From Allomyces macrogynus ATCC 38327 (lineage: Eukaryota; Blastocladiomycota; Blastocladiomycetes; Blastocladiales; Blastocladiaceae), in contig GG745335.1 in the NCBI GenBank assembly GCA_000151295.1, positions 785,556 to 802,103 on the forward strand: DNA of 16,548 nt, given 5' to 3'. The position numbers and the translations under genes are program-made. This document shows positions 7,966 through 14,782 of the stretch, one piece after another (the first letter of the stretch is position 1; every line of letters starts with the position of its first letter). The notes under the pieces were generated by a model. It made no database searches and was not told the origin of the DNA. It saw only the letters and a list, made by a program, of their open reading frames with translations.

Positions 7966-9027
7966 TCACTGCGGGCTCAGCAACACCGTTCCAACCCCCA
8001 CCGCCGCCGCCAGCGCGAGCCCAACGCGAGCCGTTTCCGCTCCCGGCGCCACGGGGACCGCCGCCGCCGCCGCCGCGCTTGCAGGTGCACCGAAGACAAG
8101 GTACTTGACGTCTGGCGCCAGGAAGAAGGCGCCAATCGCGACGTTCAGGCCCATGGTCCGCAACCGCGCCTCGATCGCCTCGCGCGCCCTCGTCGACGTT
8201 GCCCGGCGGTAGATCCGCCAAACTCGGAGCCAGTCGCGCACACCGCGCGCCAAACTCGCGCTCCGCACGGTCATGGCGACTCCTTGCAGCCCGTAGACGG
8301 CATGACCAAAGTACCGAGCGCGCAGACCCATCACAGACGCACCCAGGGTCGCGCCCACGGCTGCGGCGCTTTCCTCGGGAGTCGGTGCGTCGGGCCACGC
8401 CGGGTTACCGGCCACGACGCGGTCCCACAATGAGCCGAGGAGGTCCTTGGTCGAGCTCGCCGTGGCCAAGAGGGTCGTTGTGGGGTCAAAGTGCGCGTCG
8501 TGCCATGCAGCCGCGGCCATGCACCCAATCGAGTAGGCAGCACTGCCGGCGACCCACGTCAGGACCGTGCCCACGAGCCCGCGGTCGAGCGAGAGCGACG
8601 CCACGGCAACGGAAATGCCGTGCTGCACGAGGTGCCGCGCGCCCGGATGGTAGAGCGCATTCAGCACGAGTGTCGCGGGCCCAGACGTGATGCCGACATG
8701 TGCGAGCGTGTCGAGTGCGCAAATCGTCGTGGAAATGAGACCTTGCGGTGCTGGTGCGGTCACTTGGTCGGAAAACGCCGGGTCGATCGGGTTCGGCGGT
8801 GTGGCGAGCCGGAACGTCAGGACGAGAGCACGGCGGAGCGCGTTGGGGTCGACGATGGGGCGGCCGCCGTCGGTCGGGACCAGGTCGCGCGACGCGAGCA
8901 GCGCTGGGATCAGCGACAGGCTGAAGGCAATGACGGCATGCTGCGTGCCGGGCGTCGCGCCGAGCCACGGCTTCGGGTCGGCGAGCGAGTTGCCGGCGCT
9001 GCCCGGGATCGGGATCAGGATTGGCAT
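7966..9027 (-). CDS. Unrecognised Ala-rich, probably multi-pass membrane protein
   Basis: I do not recognise this 353-residue protein. Reasons to think it real: a long uninterrupted frame, an ATG at 9027 in an excellent context (GCCGCC before it), and organised hydrophobic segments. Likely membrane stretches are about residues 29-45, 135-175 (possibly two), 222-236, 292-312 and 333-350. Between them lies a basic segment, about 254-290, rich in Arg (SLARGVRDWLRVWRIYRR). An alanine run (about 317-323) is coded by a GCC-type repeat near 8060. No signal peptide, catalytic motif or cofactor site is visible. Its start faces the Yop1 start across 409 bp, so the two may share a promoter region. A poorly conserved organelle membrane protein is the most I would infer. 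Confidence 0.72.
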   Translation of the reverse strand: MPILIPIPGSAGNSLADPKPWLGATPGTQHAVIAFSLSLIPALLASRDLVPTDGGRPIVDPNALRRALVLTFRLATPPNPIDPAFSDQVTAPAPQGLISTTICALDTLAHVGITSGPATLVLNALYHPGARHLVQHGISVAVASLSLDRGLVGTVLTWVAGSAAYSIGCMAAAAWHDAHFDPTTTLLATASSTKDLLGSLWDRVVAGNPAWPDAPTPEESAAAVGATLGASVMGLRARYFGHAVYGLQGVAMTVRSASLARGVRDWLRVWRIYRRATSTRAREAIEARLRTMGLNVAIGAFFLAPDVKYLVFGAPASAAAAAAVPVAPGAETARVGLALAAAVGVGTVLLSPQ

Positions 9028-9436
9028 GGCGGCGGACCGCGCGGGTTGCAGCTGGCTCTTGGTTCGTTCTTACAGCGTCGAGCGGGCGCGGGTGCTCGGC
9101 CGCGTCGTTTGCTTGCGGATCAAGTGCAGAGGACAGGCGAAGGGGAAGCGAGCACAAAGCAAGCCCGTCTCGCACGCCGACGTCCCACCCCGTGAGAAGC
9201 ACGGCGCTCACATGAACGCGTCGCATGCTTGTTGCCGGCGAGCGCCTCAGCGCTGTGAAACGCAGGCGGCCGGGCCGCTTTCTCACCGCCACCATTCTTT
9301 TCCTCGACGCTGGCTGACTCCGCCCGAGAGAGAGTCTCTCCACCTGCAAAGCAAATCGCAAGTTGCCTCTTCTCCTCGTCGTCTCGTTGATTCGTCTGCG
9401 ACACCGGACGAACGACACCCGACCTCCGCCAGCAAC
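9028..9436. promoter_or_regulatory. Divergent promoter region between the membrane-protein gene and Yop1
   Basis: 409 bp separating two outward-facing start codons. It contains GAGAGAGAGTCTCTC near 9329, a short purine/pyrimidine inverted repeat, then a C/T-rich stretch leading into the Yop1 ATG. No TATA box was recognised. Shared regulation is possible but is not shown by sequence. Confidence 0.6.
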
Positions 9437-10551
9437 ATGGAGCAATTTAACCAACTCAAGAGTACCGATCCGTCGCCATATTCCGTTCCGGCACCTCCAC
9501 TGCATGATTTGCGGTGGACAAGCGCGGAACCGTGAGCGCGACCATGGTCCCTGGATCACGGCTGACGAGATGCGGTGGTCGCGTTAGTCACGCTGGACAA
9601 GCAGCTGCAGCAGTACCCGGGCATGGTCCAGCTTGAGGCTTCGACTGGTCCGTTCTCAATCTCGCGCGTCAAGAGATCGCGATCAAAGCGCATGGGATGC
9701 TCACGCCCAAGCACCATGCCTAGGCGTGCCTAAGGCCTACATCGCTCTCGGCGTCGGCGCGCTGCTCGCCTCGTCGGTGCTCTTCAACATCGGCGGCCAA
9801 CTCGTGTGCAACCTGATCGGGTTCGTCTACCCGACCTACGCAAGCTTCAAGAGCATCGAGACCAAGGACAAGGACGACGACACGCACTGGCTTACCTACT
9901 GGTGCGTGGCCCAGCTGTCGATGAACGCGTTTGTGTCACGGATATCGCTGACCAACGCGTGATTTGTCGACTAGGGTCGTGTTTGGTCTCTTCAACGTCC
10001 TGTATGTCTCGCTGTGCGACCTGTCTGGCTTTCATTTTCACAGATTACTGACTGTTCTCGTCAACACGTCGGTAGCGAGTTCTTCACGGATATCCTGCTC
10101 TACTGGGTTCGCCGGCTGCCTTCTTGCTTTTCGGACTGGACGGAGTAAAACTGATGGTGGGTGTGCGCCCCGACGATGCAGATGCCCATGTACTTCATGG
10201 TCAAGACCATCTTCCTCGTGTGGCTCTTCCTGCCCCAGACGCGCGTACGTTGCCTCCTCGAAGCCCTTCCTCGCATCTCGCAGCGGCACGATCCCGTACC
10301 CGTGCGATGCCGCTCACGATCCGCGCAATCGCCATGTAGGGCGCCGAGCGCGTGTACCAGTCGGCCATCCGCCCGTTCCTGCTGTGTACGTTTCCTTGAT
10401 TTCCGGTGGACTGCGGACTGCTCTGCTTGATGCTCGCTGACCCATTGCCGGACCAATATTTGCAGCGAACGAGGCCAAGATCGACGAGACAATCAACAAG
10501 GCCAAGAAGGCTGCGGCGCACGCGATTGCTGAGACCATCAAGCAGGATTAG
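9437..10551 (+). CDS. Yop1/REEP5-family ER membrane-shaping protein (8 exons)
   Basis: TB2/DP1/HVA22-family protein that bends ER tubules with reticulon-like hairpins. Exons by hand: 9437-9461, 9588-9647, 9724-9901, 9975-10001, 10076-10106, 10182-10244, 10340-10385, 10466-10551. Introns are 73-126 nt, all GT-AG with a CTGAC, CTCAC or CTGAT near the 3' end. They give 171 residues (yeast Yop1 180). Family landmarks in order: [21 protein letters not shown], two hairpins beginning at [26 protein letters not shown], the signature [43 protein letters not shown], and RPFLL. A C-terminal Lys/Ala amphipathic helix ([20 protein letters not shown]) follows, the curvature-inducing element of the family. 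Start 9437 has A at -3. Exons of 25, 27 and 31 nt make this gene easy for predictors to miss. Confidence 0.94.
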
Positions 10552-10951
10552 GCGGCCATGCTGAATGGGAGACTGGAGGGAATGGGACTGGTTTGCATTT
10601 GCCGCCGCGACGGGTCGCGCGGCGGGCACGAGTGAGAGCGAGCGCGCGCGCAAGAGATACTGCCGGCCCCGCACGACGAGCGCGTCGGAGCTCGTCATGG
10701 CAAGGACGCGGGCGGCAGACTGCGTAATAAGTAATGGAATCCGTTCACGTTGCAGTGCAAGAGAAGGTGGGTTGGACTCGAAAGGCAGTTCAAGCCAACA
10801 GCGGCAAGAGCAGCAAACCTTTGACTGCTGTCCACTCGACTTGCTTGTCCATCCTTGTTCATCCTTCGTCGTCGACACCGGCGCATCGAGCCCAGCACCA
10901 GCACTTCTCCTGCACGACTTGCCGCACAAGAAAGAAGAAACCAGCACGACC
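10552..10951 (+). promoter_or_regulatory. Spacer between Yop1 and the acidic scaffold gene
   Basis: 400 bp. The downstream reading frame is open through all of it and has an in-frame ATG at 10565, 14 bases after the Yop1 stop. The translated stretch shows no organised sequence, and the ATG at 10952 has the better context and begins a typical basic N-terminus. I read this as Yop1 3' UTR plus promoter and leader of the next gene. Confidence 0.55.
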
Positions 10952-13900
10952 ATGCCGCCGGCCAAGCGCGCCGCCACAACCGACCAGGCCGGCTCCACGA
11001 GCCCATCCGGCGCCGCGCCGCGTCGGTCCTCACGGCTCCATGCCAAACGCACCGGCAGTATCGACACACCCCTTCTTGAGCAGCTCACGCCGACGCCGCG
11101 CCGCCGCACTACGCGCGCCAAGTCGTCCGACGTGTCGGCGCCTACGTCGCCCACGCCCGTCCGTGGAACTCGCGGTGGTAGGCGCAGAGCTACAGGCGCA
11201 CGGTCGCCGACGAGCGCGGAGTGCAGCGATGACGGCCACGAGCAGCTTGCTGAGCACGATGAAGCGCGCGAGGACGGGCACGGGCACCGTGCCACGGACG
11301 TGGTAGAGGATAACCGCGCAGTGGAGCTGGCAGCTGCCGCGGCCGAGGTGCCTGCCGCCACGATGTCATCGTCGACGGCGCCACCATCGCCGCCGCGCAC
11401 CGTTAGCGTCGACGTGAGATGCGCGAGTGGAGAAGACGACGTTGCTGCAGTCTCGGCGGCTCCTGCCCGTCGCAGCGATGGCGATGGGGAGCCAGTCGCC
11501 AACCCGTCCATCCCTGCCACCAACGCCGCCGATACTGCACCCGTTCACGACGCTCCACCTTCTCCTCACGCACCAGTCTCGCTGCCGGCACCAGTCCCTG
11601 CGCCCGTCGACGCTACCCCGTCCCTCCCGCCGCTCAACGTCTCGTTCGAGCCGACGCTCCCGAAAGCGCCTGTGGAGCCGCTCCTCTCCCTCTTCGCTGC
11701 CGCATCGGCGCGGAACCCGCTCGGTCTTGCACGCCCACCCAGCCCCAAGCTGTACTTCCCGAAAACCGACCTCGTGCCCGTCATCGTCCCGCCCGCGCCG
11801 CCGCGGTCGCCCAAACGCACAGCTCCTACTCTCGCACCGGCCACGCCCGCGCCATCCTCTGCTCCGGCACCAGCGTCGCAGTTTGCGATTTCCGCGGCCG
11901 CGCCGTGGCGTATCGACTTGTTTGCAACGCCAAGGCCGCCACGGCAACAGCAGGCGCCTGCCGTGGCAGCGCCCGCGACCCCCGCCCCCGCATCCACCCC
12001 TTCGACATGGTCCTGCTTCGCCGACTGGGGTGGCGCGACGCCACGCCCCGGTGCCCTCCCGGCGGCGGCGCCATCGACCCCCACCGCATGGCCCGTCGCG
12101 TTCACGGCGACCGCGGAGAGCCCGCTTGGGTCGCCCGCGGGAACGCCGCGGCTGGGCCGGAAGATGGCGGTTGATACGACACCACGGCCAGCCGCAGTGG
12201 ATGCGACCCCTTGGCCGCCAGCAGTGGATACGACCCCACGCCCTCCCGCAATGAATGCGACGCCGCGGCCCGCTGGACCGTCATCACGACCGGTACTAGT
12301 CCCGCTCCCGAGCGGTGAGTCGGCGACAAACGTTCCGCCCGCAGCTGCGGCGACAGCAGTCGCGCGGTCGTCGCTCTTTTCGTGCGCGCCCGTCTGGACG
12401 ATGGCACCGAACGCGAAGCCGGTGGGGGTGCGACTCGAGTTTGCGACGGCACTGAAACGGTCGTTTTCGGCCATGGATGAGGGGTCGAAAGTGGAGTCAT
12501 CGGAGGTCGCGGAACCTCCGACGCCGCGGCCGAAAGCCCGGCCGGTGCCGAGCGCATCGCGTGCGGTCGTCGTGCACGAGGAGAAGAATAAGGTGTTGGC
12601 GCCGGTGGTTGATGAGATGATGGTGGATGCGGAACAGGAGGACGATAACGACGTGATTGAGGTCGAATCGGTCGGCAGCGTCGAGGTGCCGAGCGACGAT
12701 GGGAGCGACGTGAACGCGGGTGCCATGGACGTGGACGACGACGAACCCGACGCGGCCCCCGCGCCGGTACCTGCCGTGGACGTGATTGACTTCACCGATT
12801 CCATCGACGAGGCCGACGAGCTCGAGAGCGGCAGTCACCAGCTCGATGCCCGTCACGCGTTCGACGCGGGCACTCACCACCAGTTGGACGGCAATGACGA
12901 GCTCCTAGGCTCGGACGAGGACAGCGGCGCCGAGTCGGATGACGACGGCGACGACGACAAGCAGGCATGGCACGACCACCACGCGACCCCGCGGCAGCGC
13001 GGATGGGGCTCGGACTCCATGGCCACGCCTCGGCCGTTTCCGCGCGCGTCGACTGCCGCGCATGTTCCACCGCCGCACCGATCGCTGTTTTCGGGTGCCG
13101 CGATGTCGTGGAGCGACAATGACCCTGTCGACGGCGAGGATGTTGATGATGATGCTGCATCTGACGGTAGCGACCCGATCGTCCTCGACGACTCGAGCGA
13201 CGAGGAACAGGTGGACGAGCTCGTGTCCCCATCGTCCGCGTTTCCGGCCGCCGGTGTGCCCATTAAGCGCGAGCCGGCGGTGTGGGCGGAGGACGTCCCC
13301 ATCAAGCACGAGCCGCCGACGTGGGACGAGGACGTGGCCATGGACGAGTACGATGATGAGTACGCGTCAGCCGATGAGGAGGACTGGGCCGAGGAGGACG
13401 CGAACGACTCGTGGGCCGGACATGCGTCGCACGCGCAGCCGGCATGGACCCAGCCTTCCCGTCCCGCATCGACCGAGGTCGTGGCCGTCGACTCGTCTGA
13501 CGACGAGGCCGAGGACGATGACGGTCCGATCGACCTGATTTCGTCGTCGCCGTCACCGCCCACGTCCCCGGTCCGCCACCGCGCACCGAACCCGGCACCG
13601 CCTGTTCCACCGACACCCGTCGCGTCGGCGCCCATATTCGCCGCGACTCCCGCCGTGCAGTCAACCCCTGCACCTGTCTCGCGCACGCCGTCAGCCGCGC
13701 TCCTCGTCACCCCCGTGCATGAACCGCCGACCAAAAAGGTCAAGCTGTTCACAGTCCCACACGTCGACGCGCTCGCGACCCCACGGCCGGCGGTGCCTCC
13801 GACTGCCGCGGCGAGACACGCGTTTGGGACGGCGTTTACGCCACCGGCCGGCGACCGCGCTGCTGCAACGCCGAGTGAAAACGAGCCAGCGGCGCCCGAG

Positions 13901-14008
13901 GATACGGAGGAGGAGAATGCGCCAGCGGAACCGGCGGCCAATGGTGGGTTCCTGGCCGGGTTCCTGAAGGGGATCTTGTCGGCGTGGCGGCCGCCGTCGT
14001 TTTTCTGA
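10952..14008 (+). CDS. Large disordered acidic nuclear protein with SUMO-site and SIM-like motifs
   Basis: I do not recognise a family. The single-exon frame gives 1018 residues, mostly Pro/Ala/Ser/Thr-rich and predicted disordered. In order: a basic N-terminus (PAKRAA, RRSSRLHAKR); a Pro/Ala region with many T-P-R-P motifs and four tandem 9-residue repeats (407-442); an acidic half (about 560-870) holding SIM-like cores VIEVESV, VIDFTDS, PIVLDDSSDEE and PIDLISSS; two SUMO-consensus lysines in a duplicated segment, I-K772-R-E and I-K785-H-E; a Myc-like nuclear signal PTKKVKLF (K928); and a C-terminal hydrophobic stretch GFLAGFLKGILSAW. No enzyme domain is visible. ATG 10952 (ACC before it) is preferred over the in-frame 10565. 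A nuclear scaffold regulated by SUMO and proline-directed kinases is inference only. Confidence 0.8.
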   Translation: MPPAKRAATTDQAGSTSPSGAAPRRSSRLHAKRTGSIDTPLLEQLTPTPRRRTTRAKSSDVSAPTSPTPVRGTRGGRRRATGARSPTSAECSDDGHEQLAEHDEAREDGHGHRATDVVEDNRAVELAAAAAEVPAATMSSSTAPPSPPRTVSVDVRCASGEDDVAAVSAAPARRSDGDGEPVANPSIPATNAADTAPVHDAPPSPHAPVSLPAPVPAPVDATPSLPPLNVSFEPTLPKAPVEPLLSLFAAASARNPLGLARPPSPKLYFPKTDLVPVIVPPAPPRSPKRTAPTLAPATPAPSSAPAPASQFAISAAAPWRIDLFATPRPPRQQQAPAVAAPATPAPASTPSTWSCFADWGGATPRPGALPAAAPSTPTAWPVAFTATAESPLGSPAGTPRLGRKMAVDTTPRPAAVDATPWPPAVDTTPRPPAMNATPRPAGPSSRPVLVPLPSGESATNVPPAAAATAVARSSLFSCAPVWTMAPNAKPVGVRLEFATALKRSFSAMDEGSKVESSEVAEPPTPRPKARPVPSASRAVVVHEEKNKVLAPVVDEMMVDAEQEDDNDVIEVESVGSVEVPSDDGSDVNAGAMDVDDDEPDAAPAPVPAVDVIDFTDSIDEADELESGSHQLDARHAFDAGTHHQLDGNDELLGSDEDSGAESDDDGDDDKQAWHDHHATPRQRGWGSDSMATPRPFPRASTAAHVPPPHRSLFSGAAMSWSDNDPVDGEDVDDDAASDGSDPIVLDDSSDEEQVDELVSPSSAFPAAGVPIKREPAVWAEDVPIKHEPPTWDEDVAMDEYDDEYASADEEDWAEEDANDSWAGHASHAQPAWTQPSRPASTEVVAVDSSDDEAEDDDGPIDLISSSPSPPTSPVRHRAPNPAPPVPPTPVASAPIFAATPAVQSTPAPVSRTPSAALLVTPVHEPPTKKVKLFTVPHVDALATPRPAVPPTAAARHAFGTAFTPPAGDRAAATPSENEPAAPEDTEEENAPAEPAANGGFLAGFLKGILSAWRPPSFF
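12170..12277 (+). repeat. Four tandem 27-bp coding repeats (9 residues each)
   Basis: Units encode VDTTPRPAA, VDATPWPPA, VDTTPRPPA and MNATPRPAG. They are in frame with the acidic scaffold protein and diverged at the DNA level, so not a fresh expansion. They add T-P-R-P motifs to those scattered elsewhere in the protein. Confidence 0.9.
13259..13345 (+). repeat. Duplicated segment with two SUMO-consensus lysines
   Basis: VPIKREPAVWAED is followed at once by VPIKHEPPTWDED, a 13-residue period in frame. Each copy holds an I-K-x-E site (K772, K785) followed by Pro, then Trp and acidic residues, consistent with a psi-K-x-E consensus next to a negatively charged patch. Confidence 0.85.
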
Positions 14009-14023
14009 AGAGGTGGATGGGGA

Positions 14024-14039
14024 GGGGGGGGGGGGGGGG
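14024..14039 (+). repeat. G16 homopolymer
   Basis: Uninterrupted run of 16 G, 15 bases past the stop of the acidic scaffold gene. It is slippage-prone and could form a G-quadruplex in the transcript. Confidence 0.9.
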
Positions 14040-14279
14040 TGTACGTTTGGACTTGGGTCGAGGCTGCGCGTGGAGATTGCGTTTTGGGCGTGATTGGATT
14101 CGATAATTTAGCCTGTGTTTTCTTGCCGATCGTTGCACACCGAGCACATTGTTGCTTCGTGCTCATTCAAACATCTTCATCCCCTCTCCATTCTCAGAGC
14201 GCACCATTTGCACGGTTGCTCGGGCGCTGAATGTAAATTGAAACGGCCCCCATACTTCACTTGTCGAACGTTGTCCATT

Positions 14280-14760
14280 TGGAGAGAGGAAAAATTGTCA
14301 AAGCACCGGGCAAAAAGTCGTGCAAAAACGGAGGAAACACCAAACACCCAGTGGAAAATAATCACGCAAATTCACGACCCGGATCGCCCAACGAGAGGGA
14401 GAGAAAACGAAGAAGCCACCAGCGGGCGGTGACAAGTAACAACATCAGAGAGAACGAAGGGGAAGATGGTGTCGTGCCGTTCCAAGAGAAGGGTTCCGAA
14501 AACGGCGAGAGTCTTGCAACGGGAAAAAAGAGAATGAAGGGAACGAGAAGGGAGCGGTAGAAAAGGCGGGCCAGGCCAAACAGGAAACGGCTTGTAAGGC
14601 AACAAAAATCACGGGCTGCAGGAGCAGGAGCGAGTGCGAGAGAGAGGTCGAAAAAAGAGAGAGAGGAGCAGAACTTGAACAGAGAAGGGCAGCGCACAAC
14701 CAAGAATAGGAGCAAGGAAAAAAGGGTGGACCAAATCGGAGGAAAAAATGGTGTCTTCGG
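14280..14760 (+). repeat. Purine-rich (A/G) strand-asymmetric tract
   Basis: Long stretch with abundant GAGAG, GAAAA and AAAAA words and few pyrimidines on the plus strand, immediately past the Mei2-like stop. As RNA of that gene it would be C/U-rich. Confidence 0.7.
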
Positions 14761-14782
14761 GGTTGGAAAACCGAAATCTCGT

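Larger units (their letters stand above)
14009..14782. other. Convergent 3' spacer, strongly purine-rich on the plus strand
   Basis: 774 bp between facing stop codons, with no supported gene. A G16 run opens it. From about 14280 to 14760 the plus strand is dominated by A and G, so the Mei2-like 3' flank is C/T-rich. Hydrophobic frames on the minus strand here follow from the C/T bias. No AATAAA was identified. Confidence 0.65.

Noticed and set aside
8486..9559. 357-codon minus-strand frame crossing the divergent promoter and overlapping the membrane-protein gene.
   Set aside because: Arg-rich, without organised hydrophobic segments. It overlaps the better-structured 7966-9027 frame and runs antisense to Yop1 exon 1.
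11566..12804. 412-codon minus-strand frame antisense to the acidic scaffold gene (also 12874-14166, 430 codons).
   Set aside because: Ser/Thr/Gly/Ala-only composition expected from the complement of a Pro/Ala/Asp-rich GC-rich frame; no motifs.
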